64,000 bases of DNA from Psychroserpens mesophilus (GTDB taxonomy: Bacteria; Bacteroidota; Bacteroidia; Flavobacteriales; Flavobacteriaceae), in NCBI RefSeq assembly GCF_000826645.1, contig NZ_JXJP01000003.1, forward strand, positions 310,001-374,000, read 5' to 3'. The notes below the pieces were generated by a model. The model made no database searches. It had not been told where the DNA came from and saw nothing but the letters and a program-made list of their open reading frames with translations. Positions 26,198 through 33,703 of this stretch are shown here, piece after piece. Every line of letters begins with the position of its first letter. The stretch's first letter is position 1. Made by a program: the position numbers and the translations under genes.

Positions 26198-26493
26198 CAA
26201 TTAGCACTTGATATAACAGTTATTAATTCGTCTTTTTGAATCATACCTGATTGTCGCCAAACTTGTTTACCATTCTTGAATAATAAAAAAGTGGGAACAC
26301 CTCTCACCTGATATTGAGCTGCTAAAGATTGATTTTTATCGACATCAATTTTGATAATAGAAACTTTATCACCTAAATCTAACTTAACATCCTTTAAAAT
26401 AGGACTCATCATTTTACATGGTCCACACCATTCTGCAAAAAAATCGACAAGTACTGGTTTGTTTTGATTGATTATTTCTGAAAACTTGCTCAT
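26197..26493 (-). CDS. trxA: Thioredoxin
   Basis: This is a 98-residue cytoplasmic protein with the canonical active site FFAEWCGPCKMMSP (WCGPC) and the cis-proline motif VRGVPTFLLFKNGK. Thioredoxin reduces protein disulfides and can release sulfide from protein persulfides formed by rhodanese or SQR chemistry. It starts 12 bp after the cytochrome c fusion gene and its stop overlaps the next start by one base. It is slightly short compared with general thioredoxins (about 105), suggesting a dedicated partner rather than the housekeeping thioredoxin. Co-transcription from the dyad at 27923 is predicted. Confidence 0.93.
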   Translation of the reverse strand: MSKFSEIINQNKPVLVDFFAEWCGPCKMMSPILKDVKLDLGDKVSIIKIDVDKNQSLAAQYQVRGVPTFLLFKNGKQVWRQSGMIQKDELITVISSAN

Positions 26494-26505
26494 GATTAAT
26501 CGTAT

Positions 26506-27504
26506 TTATTTATCGAAAGTAATACTCCAAACGCCTCTAATTTCATTTATATTATAACCTAACGCTTTATCTTCGGGATATAATTGAGTTATCCTAGCTA
26601 ACGTTTCTTTGCTCATAGTTTGATTGGGTTTACCATGACATTGTAAACACATCTCATTTGTAATGATAGGATAATATACGTGAATTTTATCGTTTATTTC
26701 AGAAACGACTGGTTCTATTTCAACAGCATTACTCAATTGATTTTTAAAAAATTCCATGTGTTTTAATTCAATTGCATTCGCCTGATTATTTTGATTTCTT
26801 GGTTTGTCTGTTACACGTTTAATAGTTGCATTATTAACTTGAGCCATACTATCTGTTAGTGGATATGCTTTGACATTACAAAAATCTAAGGCCGCAATTG
26901 TTCCTTTTTTTTGAATAGTTCCCATTAAATTTTTACCTAAAACGGCCTTAGTACTTAAGGCATATTTTAAGCCACGTTCACTATTGGTCATTACAGCTTC
27001 CCCATCAGCTTTAGCCTGGTTTTTATGCATTCCTTTTCCTTTTCCCATACCTTTATGCTGACCTTTTTCAGAATTAAAATGTTCCTCAAACCATTCAGGT
27101 TCCTCTATGTCATTTTCAAATAGATATTCAGAGATTAATCGTATGGTTTCTTCGGGAAACATTTGCTTAGGCATGATCCCAAAACGTCTAATAGCTCCAG
27201 GCATTTTCGCATTATCTTCTGTAGGATTAGCAATCCAATTTTGAATGGCATCAGTAAATTCTTCTTTAGACATTCCTTCAATTAGATAATGTTTTTTAAC
27301 TGCAATCATTGGCGGACCTACTCGGTCTTCGTGATTAGCCGTTGGACTATGGCAAACATAACAATTGGTTTCCATTAACGTCTTACCAGGATGTGGACTT
27401 TCTGTATCAACTACTTTTTTAGATGCATAGGAAATTTCTTTTTTTGAGTTATTACAACTAAATAATAAAAAAGATAATGCAAAAACGGCTAATAAATGTT
27501 TCAT
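26506..27504 (-). CDS. Lipoprotein fusion of cytochrome c and DUF3365 haem domains
   Basis: This is a 332-residue exported lipoprotein (lipobox LLFSC, Cys17). Residues about 40-130 form a monohaem cytochrome c domain with CYVCH (Cys48, Cys51, His52) and Met ligand candidates in RFGIMPKQMF. A Lys/Gly/His-rich linker (GMGKGKGMHKNQ) leads to a DUF3365 domain (Tll0287-like) of residues 170-332 with a second haem motif CLQCH (Cys286-His290). DUF3365 domains usually occur alone or in sensors. The fusion could carry electrons from sulfur oxidation or sense redox state in the periplasm. It sits 3 bp after the rhodanese gene in the operon. Confidence 0.85.
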   Translation of the reverse strand: MKHLLAVFALSFLLFSCNNSKKEISYASKKVVDTESPHPGKTLMETNCYVCHSPTANHEDRVGPPMIAVKKHYLIEGMSKEEFTDAIQNWIANPTEDNAKMPGAIRRFGIMPKQMFPEETIRLISEYLFENDIEEPEWFEEHFNSEKGQHKGMGKGKGMHKNQAKADGEAVMTNSERGLKYALSTKAVLGKNLMGTIQKKGTIAALDFCNVKAYPLTDSMAQVNNATIKRVTDKPRNQNNQANAIELKHMEFFKNQLSNAVEIEPVVSEINDKIHVYYPIITNEMCLQCHGKPNQTMSKETLARITQLYPEDKALGYNINEIRGVWSITFDK

Positions 27505-27507
27505 AAT

Positions 27508-27846
27508 TTAATAATTTAATATGCCTCCTTTTAAATCATAGATTTCTTTAAAGTCCATGTTCGCTAACTTGTTAGCAGTTTGTCGGCTTCGACTTCCACT
27601 TCTACAGTAAACATAAACGGGCTTATCCTTTTTAAGCTTATTAAACTCAACATTAAATCTTCCAGAGAAAAAATCGATATTTTTAGCCCCTTTTATGTGA
27701 CCCGATTTAAATTCATTTGGTGTTCTCACATCAATTAATTGAACATTTTTACCTTCAACCTGACTTTGAAAATCATTAGGAGATAAAACTGTGATACAAT
27801 CATTTTGTGGAGATTTTGTACCGAAAATTGCTGATAAAAATGACAT
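27508..27846 (-). CDS. Single-domain rhodanese sulfurtransferase
   Basis: This is a 112-residue protein with one rhodanese domain: VQLIDVRTPNEFKSGHIKGA and the active-site loop VYVYCRSGSRSRQTA, Cys81 being the persulfide-forming residue. There is no strong signal peptide; the N-terminus MSFLSAIFGTK is short and amphipathic. It transfers sulfane sulfur between persulfide donors and thiol acceptors. It is the first gene of a five-gene operon (rhodanese, cytochrome c-DUF3365, trxA, methyltransferase, DUF2892), with a Crp/Fnr-type dyad 77 bp upstream. Confidence 0.92.
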   Translation of the reverse strand: MSFLSAIFGTKSPQNDCITVLSPNDFQSQVEGKNVQLIDVRTPNEFKSGHIKGAKNIDFFSGRFNVEFNKLKKDKPVYVYCRSGSRSRQTANKLANMDFKEIYDLKGGILNY

Positions 27847-27892
27847 AGTCTTCTAATTTGTTTTTAATAGTGTTCGCGTAAATTAACTTCTT

Positions 27893-27936
27893 TAAAAATA
27901 ATCGTTCTAAGAGTAAAATTTGGTAACCTTTGTTAC
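27893..27936 (-). promoter_or_regulatory. Crp/Fnr-type dyad and -7 element for the rhodanese operon
   Basis: Dyad GTAAC-CTTT-GTTAC lies at 27923-27936. Minus-strand octamer TATTTTTA (27900-27893) ends 36.5 nt from the centre. The dyad directly abuts the terminator of the upstream gene. Confidence 0.78.
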
Positions 27937-27939
27937 ACA

Positions 27940-27977
27940 AAAAAGCGCATCCTACTTCAATTCGGACACGCTTTTTA
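27940..27977 (-). terminator. Intrinsic terminator after the CstB-like gene
   Basis: An imperfect stem, AAAAGCG pairing with CGCTTTT plus an inner TCC/GGA pairing, has a six-T tail on the minus strand. It is weaker than the others because of a mismatch in the stem. Confidence 0.55.
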
Positions 27978-27998
27978 CCAACCAAAAAATCATGTAAG

Positions 27999-29414
27999 TT
28001 AATTAACTGTTGAAGGGCAAACATAGGCCGTTCTTGGTATATTTGTGTTTTTAATAGCTGAAAAACCACCAGCAATATCAATCAAATTATGAATCCCTCT
28101 ACTTTTCAATATGGATGCAGCAATTACAGACCGATAACCACCAGCACAATGAACATAAAATGTTTGGTCATCTGGGAATTCACTTAAATAATTATTAAGA
28201 TAATCTAAGGGTGTGTTTTTAGCACCTTCAATGTGTTCTGCTTTATATTCACCTTCTCTTCTAACATCAAAAACTACATCCTTATGCTCTGAATAGGTCT
28301 TAGCAAATTCTTCAGAAGCTATAGAAGTAAGTGTATCGTACTCCATTCCTGAAGTTTTCCAATTTTCAAATCCTCCTTCTAGATAGCCTAAAACATTGTC
28401 AAATCCAACTCGTGATAATCGAGTAATTGCTTCTTCTAACCTGTTTTCTGGAGATACTAATAAAATTGGCTGATTCACATCTACAATTAAAGCACCAACC
28501 CAAGGTGCAAAATCTCCATTGATTCCTATAAAAATAGATCTCGGAATATGTCCTTTGATATATTCAGATTGATGACGTATATCTAAAATTATGGCATCAG
28601 TTTCATTTGCTGCTGCTTCAAACGCTTTAGGGTTTAATGGTTTATGAGATTTTGACATTACTTTATCAAAACTTTCGTAGCCTTTAATATTCATCATAAC
28701 GTTTTGAGGAAAATATCCAGGTGGTTCAGTTAAACCATCTAACAATTCTTCAATAAATTCTTCTTTAGTCATGTCTGCTCTCAACGCATAATTTACTTCT
28801 TTCTGATGGCCGAGAGTATCTGTAGTTTCCTTGCTCATGTTTTTTCCACATGCAGATCCAGCACCATGATTTGGATAGATGATTAAGTCGTCACTTAGAG
28901 GCATAATTTTATCTCTTAATGAGTGGTACAATAAAGCTGCTAATTTATCTTGGGTAAGTTCAGCTACAACTTTTTGGGCTAAATCAGGACGACCAACATC
29001 ACCAATAAAAAGTGTATCACCAGTTGCAATACCATGCTCTTTTCCGTTTTCATCTATCAACAAATACGTTGTACTTTCCATGGTATGACCAGGCGTATGA
29101 ATCACTTTAACCTTATAATTGCCTACTTCAAATACCTGACCGTCTTCAGCAACTATAGCTTCGTACCCAGGTTTTGCTGTAGGTCCATAAACAATATTAG
29201 CACCTGTTTTTTCTTTTAATTCTAAATGACCAGACACAAAATCGGCATGAAAATGAGTTTCAAAAACATATTTTATTTTGGCATCATCAAGTTTTGCTCT
29301 TTTGATATATGGTTCTACTTCTCGAAGCGGATCTATGATTGCTGCTTCTCCATTGTTTTCTATATAATATGCTGCGTGTGCTAAACAGCCTGTATAAATT
29401 TGTTCTACTTTCAT
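27999..29414 (-). CDS. CstB-like persulfide dioxygenase-sulfurtransferase (MBL + two rhodanese domains)
   Basis: This is a 471-residue protein. Residues 1-210 are an ETHE1-like metallo-beta-lactamase domain with iron-binding THFHADFVSGH (His54, His56, Asp58), TPGHTMES (His110), TGDTLF (Asp133) and PNHGAGSACGK (His183, Cys189). Residues 270-353 form a rhodanese fold without the active cysteine (ILLVSPENR). Residues 371-460 form an active rhodanese with VHCAGGYRS (Cys423). The same three-part order is known from Staphylococcus aureus CstB, which oxidises persulfides to sulfite and thiosulfate. With the SQR enzymes it completes sulfide oxidation. A dyad lies 67 bp upstream and TauE-like export follows on the other side. 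Confidence 0.9.
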   Translation of the reverse strand: MKVEQIYTGCLAHAAYYIENNGEAAIIDPLREVEPYIKRAKLDDAKIKYVFETHFHADFVSGHLELKEKTGANIVYGPTAKPGYEAIVAEDGQVFEVGNYKVKVIHTPGHTMESTTYLLIDENGKEHGIATGDTLFIGDVGRPDLAQKVVAELTQDKLAALLYHSLRDKIMPLSDDLIIYPNHGAGSACGKNMSKETTDTLGHQKEVNYALRADMTKEEFIEELLDGLTEPPGYFPQNVMMNIKGYESFDKVMSKSHKPLNPKAFEAAANETDAIILDIRHQSEYIKGHIPRSIFIGINGDFAPWVGALIVDVNQPILLVSPENRLEEAITRLSRVGFDNVLGYLEGGFENWKTSGMEYDTLTSIASEEFAKTYSEHKDVVFDVRREGEYKAEHIEGAKNTPLDYLNNYLSEFPDDQTFYVHCAGGYRSVIAASILKSRGIHNLIDIAGGFSAIKNTNIPRTAYVCPSTVN

Positions 29415-29450
29415 ATGTACTAATCTTTTTAAACTATTAATTAAACAGCT

Positions 29451-29494
29451 TAAAATTACTACAAAAAAACAGGTTGTGGTGTAACAAAGGTTAC
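29451..29494 (-). promoter_or_regulatory. Crp/Fnr-type dyad and -7 element for the CstB-like gene
   Basis: Dyad GTAAC-AAAG-GTTAC lies at 29481-29494 (extended TGTAAC/GTTACA). Minus-strand octamer TAATTTTA (29458-29451) ends 36.5 nt from the centre. Confidence 0.78.
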
Positions 29495-29497
29495 AGA

Positions 29498-30301
29498 CTA
29501 AGACTTAGATAATTCTTTAAAGATGATATATACACCCATAATTAGCACAAACCAACCAAAGCCTTTTTTAAGACTTTTCCCATTGACGAATTTCGACAAA
29601 TAAATGCCTAAGAAGATGCCAACTACAGATATTGTAGTGAATTTAATTAAAAATGCCCAATCGATATCTAAGTTTTCAATATCGCCAATGAAACCGATAA
29701 GTGATTTAATTGCAATAATTAAAAGCGACGTTGCAACAGCTTTTTTCATGGGTAGCTTAGCGAGTAAAACTAGTGCTGGAATTATTAAAAATCCACCGCC
29801 TGCTCCAACAATTCCTGTTAGTACACCAACAACTAAACCTTCAATTACAATTAAAGGATAATTATATGTAACACTAGATTCCTCATTAGATTCGTTTCGA
29901 TTATTTCTAATCATGGATATGGAAGCTACTAACATGATAACAGCAAAAAATAGCATAATGGCAATATTTTTTGTCATTATAAAAGCACCTAAACTAAATA
30001 GTTCTTCAGGTATTGCTGGGACCAAAAATTTTCGAGTAGAATACACAGCTATAAATGCTGGAATAGCAAAAACTATAGCCGTTTTAAAGTCAACCAAACC
30101 TTTTTGAATATTTCTAATTGCGCCTACCAATGCCGACACACCAACAATAAAAAGCGAATAAGCCGTTGCTGTAACAGGATTAACAAACATGAGATATACT
30201 AAAATCGGAACTGTTAAAATCGATCCACCACCACCAATAAGTCCTAAAACAACACCAATTAAAAGTGCTCCAATATATCCTAATATCAATTGTATATCCA
30301 T
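29498..30301 (-). CDS. TauE/SafE-family sulfite/organosulfonate exporter
   Basis: From the ATG at 30301 this is a 267-residue protein with about eight membrane helices and the duplicated TauE/SafE motifs LIGGGGSILTVPILVYL (near the N-terminus) and IVGAGGGFLIIPALVLL. Family members export sulfite, sulfoacetate or thiosulfate. Export of sulfite or thiosulfate made by the CstB-like enzyme is the obvious role here. An upstream in-frame start at 30355 is rejected because it lies inside the dyad and upstream of the predicted transcription start. The promoter octamer is perfect, and the predicted leader is about 13 nt. Confidence 0.9.
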   Translation of the reverse strand: MDIQLILGYIGALLIGVVLGLIGGGGSILTVPILVYLMFVNPVTATAYSLFIVGVSALVGAIRNIQKGLVDFKTAIVFAIPAFIAVYSTRKFLVPAIPEELFSLGAFIMTKNIAIMLFFAVIMLVASISMIRNNRNESNEESSVTYNYPLIVIEGLVVGVLTGIVGAGGGFLIIPALVLLAKLPMKKAVATSLLIIAIKSLIGFIGDIENLDIDWAFLIKFTTISVVGIFLGIYLSKFVNGKSLKKGFGWFVLIMGVYIIFKELSKS

Positions 30302-30318
30302 ATGCTTATAATTTCGTT

Positions 30319-30362
30319 CAAATCTAAATCGAAATTGAATGGTATTTGGTAACAAAAGTTAC
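30319..30362 (-). promoter_or_regulatory. Crp/Fnr-type dyad and perfect -7 element for the TauE-like gene
   Basis: Dyad GTAAC-AAAA-GTTAC lies at 30349-30362, starting 3 bp beyond the regulator gene stop. Minus-strand octamer TAGATTTG (30326-30319) is a perfect TAnnTTTG ending 36.5 nt from the centre. It fixes the start of the TauE-like gene at 30301. Confidence 0.8.
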
Positions 30363-30365
30363 CTT

Positions 30366-30998
30366 TTACAGATCTATAACCTTAATATTATTTCTGTGAA
30401 GTTCTATTTTACCATTGATGGACAACTTTTTTAGTAATCGTGAAATTACAACACGTGAGGTATGTAAATCTTGTGCTATTTCTTGATGAGTAACATGAAT
30501 AACTTCATTATGATTGACCATAGCTTTATCTTTCAGATATTTGAACAAACGCTCATCCATTTTTAAAAACGCAATGGTATCAATAGCATGAAGCAATTCC
30601 GACATACGATCATGATAACTTTGTAGAATAAATTTTTGCCAGCTTTTATACTTCCCTAGCCATTCTTCCATTTTTTGAACAGGAATCATTATCAGTTTTG
30701 TATCCGTTTCAGCAACAGCTCTTATTTCACTTTTTGATTGCCCCAAACAACACGATAGTGTCATTGCACAAGTATCCCCTCGTTCAATAAAATATAGTAT
30801 AAGTTCATCACCATTGGTGTCTTCACGAAGAATTTTAATAGCACCACTTATTAAAAGTGGCATAGATCTTATGTAATCACCTATTTCTATGAGATGATGA
30901 CCCTCTGGCACATCTTTATACGTACCAACACTATTAATTTCTTGAAGTAATTCTTCCTCAAATAAGTAACCGTAGTTTGTTTTTAATTCTTCTAACAT
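30366..30998 (-). CDS. Crp/Fnr-family transcriptional regulator of the sulfur island
   Basis: This is a 210-residue regulator with a cyclic-nucleotide-binding-like domain (about 20-125), a dimerisation helix (about 125-150) and a C-terminal winged HTH (HVTHQEIAQDLHTSRVVISRLLKKL). Three cysteines cluster in DTCAMTLSCCLGQSK: Cys77, Cys83 and Cys84. They do not match the N-terminal Fe-S ligands of Fnr, but could sense persulfide or redox state, or bind a cofactor. A conserved recognition helix in this family favours TGT(A/G)A-type half-sites, matching the eight dyads nearby. No clear dyad precedes its own gene, so it may be made constitutively. Control of the dyads is inferred from position and family. 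Confidence 0.88.
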   Translation of the reverse strand: MLEELKTNYGYLFEEELLQEINSVGTYKDVPEGHHLIEIGDYIRSMPLLISGAIKILREDTNGDELILYFIERGDTCAMTLSCCLGQSKSEIRAVAETDTKLIMIPVQKMEEWLGKYKSWQKFILQSYHDRMSELLHAIDTIAFLKMDERLFKYLKDKAMVNHNEVIHVTHQEIAQDLHTSRVVISRLLKKLSINGKIELHRNNIKVIDL

Positions 30999-31062
30999 AT
31001 TCTAATATTATGCATTAAATATACGCAATTGAAAAGTTTAGAAAGGTCTATTTAGTCCATTT

Positions 31063-31080
31063 AACAAAGAGTCTTTGTAA
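31063..31080 (-). terminator. Weak hairpin downstream of the lacI-type gene
   Basis: ACAAAG-AGT-CTTTGT lies 24 bp beyond the LacI-type stop. The stem is only 6 bp and AT-rich, with no strong T-run. It might equally be an operator of the Crp/Fnr gene. Confidence 0.35.
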
Positions 31081-31103
31081 AAGTGACTACTATACAGTGT
31101 TCT

Positions 31104-32111
31104 TTATTTCGTGGTTTCTCTTAAAATTAATTTTGTTTTTATGGTTTTAATAATAGGCTTTACCTGGTCTTTACTCTTTAAACGATCGACCAACAACTGA
31201 ACAGAGGATTTACCAATATCTAAAGTGTGCTGAGAAATCGTAGATAATTTTGGATCTGTAAACTGAAGTACGTTTTCATCTGAAAAACCAATAATAGATA
31301 AATCCTGAGGTATTTTATAATTTAGTTTAATGGCTTTTTGAAGCGCTACAACTCCTGAAGTATTATCAATAGAAATAATACCGTCAACAGTAGGATGATT
31401 TTTAAATAAATCCTCTATTGGTGCTTCAATTGCATCATTGGTTTTAATGATTATAACATTTGGTTTATTGTCATAATTTGCAGCCTCACTTAAAGCTTCC
31501 ATGTAACCGTTAGTTCTGAGTTTTCCAACACTTAGGTCATCTATATTACTAATTAAGACAATATGTTTTCTGCCTTCCGAAAGTAAATGTTTTGTAGCCT
31601 CGTAAGCTGCTCCGAAATCATCAATTATGACTTTATCACATGCAATAGATTCCGAAACTCGGTCGAAAATTACAACCGGAATATTTTGATGAAGTATGTC
31701 TTTAATATGATCTACATTATTTGCAATTTGTGATTCTTCAGCCATAGACATTATAAACCCGTCCACACTACCATTAGACAATAATTGTAGACTATTCATT
31801 TCTTTATCTTTTTTTTCATTAGAGAGACAAGTAATGATATTATATCCTTGCTTTGAAGCCTCTTTCTCAATAGCATAAAGTGCTTTAGCAAAAAAATGAT
31901 TAAGTATATTTGGAATTATAACGCCTATCGTATTTGTTTTACTGTTCTTTAGACTAATAGCCACTTTATTGGGCTTATAATTAAGATGCTTTGCAAGCGC
32001 TTTAACACGTTCTATAGTATCTGGACTTATTTCTTCACTATCATGTAATGCTTTTGAAACGGTTGAAATAGACACGTTTAATTGTTCTGCTAAGTGTTTT
32101 AGTGTTATCAT
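31104..32111 (-). CDS. LacI-family transcriptional regulator of the glucan locus
   Basis: This is a 335-residue protein with an N-terminal LacI HTH (ITLKHLAEQLNVSISTVSKAL), a hinge region (YKPNKVAISL) and a periplasmic-binding-protein-like sensor domain (NTIGVIIPNILNHFF, VDGFIMSMAEES, PVVIFDRV, DGIISIDNTSGVVAL, IIGFSDE). Members bind palindromic operators and release them when a sugar binds. Its position beside glucan-degradation genes suggests it senses glucose, laminaribiose or a phosphosugar. It is read separately from the upstream T9SS gene, which ends in a strong terminator 18 bp before its start. Confidence 0.93.
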   Translation of the reverse strand: MITLKHLAEQLNVSISTVSKALHDSEEISPDTIERVKALAKHLNYKPNKVAISLKNSKTNTIGVIIPNILNHFFAKALYAIEKEASKQGYNIITCLSNEKKDKEMNSLQLLSNGSVDGFIMSMAEESQIANNVDHIKDILHQNIPVVIFDRVSESIACDKVIIDDFGAAYEATKHLLSEGRKHIVLISNIDDLSVGKLRTNGYMEALSEAANYDNKPNVIIIKTNDAIEAPIEDLFKNHPTVDGIISIDNTSGVVALQKAIKLNYKIPQDLSIIGFSDENVLQFTDPKLSTISQHTLDIGKSSVQLLVDRLKSKDQVKPIIKTIKTKLILRETTK

Positions 32112-32128
32112 AATCTTGTCATCATAAA

Positions 32129-32161
32129 AAAAGAGTGTACTTTATAAAAATACACTCTTTT
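32129..32161 (-). terminator. Intrinsic terminator after the CBM-like T9SS gene
   Basis: A perfect 11-bp stem (32129-32139 with 32151-32161) has an 11-nt loop and a seven-T tail on the minus strand. Confidence 0.8.
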
Positions 32162-32182
32162 ATAATTATATTAAAAGATAAT

Positions 32183-33703
32183 TTAGTTTTTAATCAACTT
32201 AATAGTCTCAGAACCTAATTCAGTTGTTAAAGTTGCAAAATACATCCCTTTTGGAATTGATGCCGCATCGATAGTTGTTACTGCAGCATTTGGCTCAAGT
32301 GTTATAACTGCTTTACCTAATATGTCAAATAATTGGATTTTTGAAATCACTTGATTTGAAACTACATTCCACGTTGAATTTGTTGGATTAGGAAATACTT
32401 TTGTAGAAACCGTTGTAAACTGATCTATACCTAAGGTATTAGAATCACTAAAGAATATGTTATCTAAATAAACAGTCCCATTTCCAGTTACTAGCGTTTG
32501 GATAATATCTGTTCCATCCCATGTACCATTTACAAGTGCTGGAAAGTTAGCAAAATGTGATAATGGAATAAATACGCTTACCCATTGTCCTGTAACTAGA
32601 GGAGCATCTCCTCCACTACCAAATCTGTAGAATGGTTCTTCAGGGTTACCACAACAAATTGTCGCACTTAATGATTGATCTACTAATGAAAAATTAAATG
32701 CTGTAGAAGATGTTGCATAATAATTTAAATGCACAAAACTATACGTACTTGTAGCATTAAATACTTCACCTAAACCACTACCAAAGAAATCTAAATTATC
32801 AACTCTTAAAACAGTATCTCCAGATAAATCAGGTTGAGAAAGTTGTGTTCCTCCTGCAAAATCCACTAAATTAAACCCAGCAAAATCTGAAGAATTTGCA
32901 TTTCCACTTAATTCACTGTAGATATACATATCATTCCCTGTTGAACCAAAGTTAACTGGACCAACAGTCGGATCTGGAGCAGGACACTCAGGACAATCAG
33001 GTCCTCCACAGTCAACTCCTGTTTCGTTTCCGTTTTGAATACCATCAGTACATGAAGGCGGACAAGCAGGACAATCAGGTCCTCCACAGTCAACACCTGT
33101 TTCATTTCCATTTTGAATACCGTCTGTACATGTCGGCTCAGGAGCACCTACTTGAACGATATCATCAATGTAATACGTTCCTCCAACAGCAAGGGTTGGA
33201 CAACCTGGTCCTTCACATGCTGGGTCGTAATCAGGTTGTATAACTAGAGTTGAATATTGTTCAGTACCAGTAAGACCTGCTTGGTTTGAGAAATCAAAAG
33301 TAACTTCTGTCCATGTATTAGCATCAGAAACAATTACATCTCTATTATAGGTTGGTTCTCCACTTAATCCGATCTGGATTTGAAAACGTAGTTTGAGATT
33401 GGCTTTTGTTGACCAAATTTTCAGGGTAAAAGCCTCACCGTTGGCTAGATCGATAAATGCTGAACCTGGTGTTTCATAACCAAATCCACCAAACCATTCA
33501 GCGCCTGCAGGTTTAACAACTTCCAAAACTCTTGAAGAGGTATTAATTCCTGATGGATCAGGATTAGCAATATTGGCAAATCCTAAACCGCCAAATTCAA
33601 AAGAAGCAGTCGTAGTTCCGTTTTCGAAGTCAATTGGTAAGGACGATTGACCAAACATCACAAAAGATGTTAATAAAAAAGTTAGTAGCGTAATTTTTTT
33701 CAT
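32183..33703 (-). CDS. Secreted carbohydrate-binding T9SS protein of the glucan locus
   Basis: This is a 506-residue secreted protein. After a signal peptide (FLLTSFVMFG-QSS) comes a beta-sandwich, CBM-like domain of about residues 20-190 (GFGYETPGSAFIDLANGEAF, FTLKIWSTKANLKLRFQIQI, YYIDDIVQVG). Two tandem 23-25 residue cysteine-rich linkers follow (CTDGIQNGNETGVDCGGPDC twice), then a second CBM-like domain (about 250-420) and a T9SS type A domain (TKVFPNPTNSTWNVV ending IKLIKN). The first domain resembles the C-terminal domain of the lipoprotein at 43841. It probably binds laminarin at the cell surface or in the medium. It has its own promoter, with a 20-bp element shared with the operon at 48966. 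Confidence 0.75.
   Translation of the reverse strand: MKKITLLTFLLTSFVMFGQSSLPIDFENGTTTASFEFGGLGFANIANPDPSGINTSSRVLEVVKPAGAEWFGGFGYETPGSAFIDLANGEAFTLKIWSTKANLKLRFQIQIGLSGEPTYNRDVIVSDANTWTEVTFDFSNQAGLTGTEQYSTLVIQPDYDPACEGPGCPTLAVGGTYYIDDIVQVGAPEPTCTDGIQNGNETGVDCGGPDCPACPPSCTDGIQNGNETGVDCGGPDCPECPAPDPTVGPVNFGSTGNDMYIYSELSGNANSSDFAGFNLVDFAGGTQLSQPDLSGDTVLRVDNLDFFGSGLGEVFNATSTYSFVHLNYYATSSTAFNFSLVDQSLSATICCGNPEEPFYRFGSGGDAPLVTGQWVSVFIPLSHFANFPALVNGTWDGTDIIQTLVTGNGTVYLDNIFFSDSNTLGIDQFTTVSTKVFPNPTNSTWNVVSNQVISKIQLFDILGKAVITLEPNAAVTTIDAASIPKGMYFATLTTELGSETIKLIKN

Noticed and set aside
27800-28081. 93-codon minus-strand ORF across the CstB-like gene end and rhodanese start
   Set aside because: It runs in another frame through two well-supported genes, a terminator and a promoter.
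30302-30355. Longer N-terminus of the TauE-like protein (start at 30355)
   Set aside because: The extension overlaps the Crp/Fnr-type dyad and lies upstream of the perfect -7 element; the ATG at 30301 begins a typical hydrophobic TauE N-terminus.
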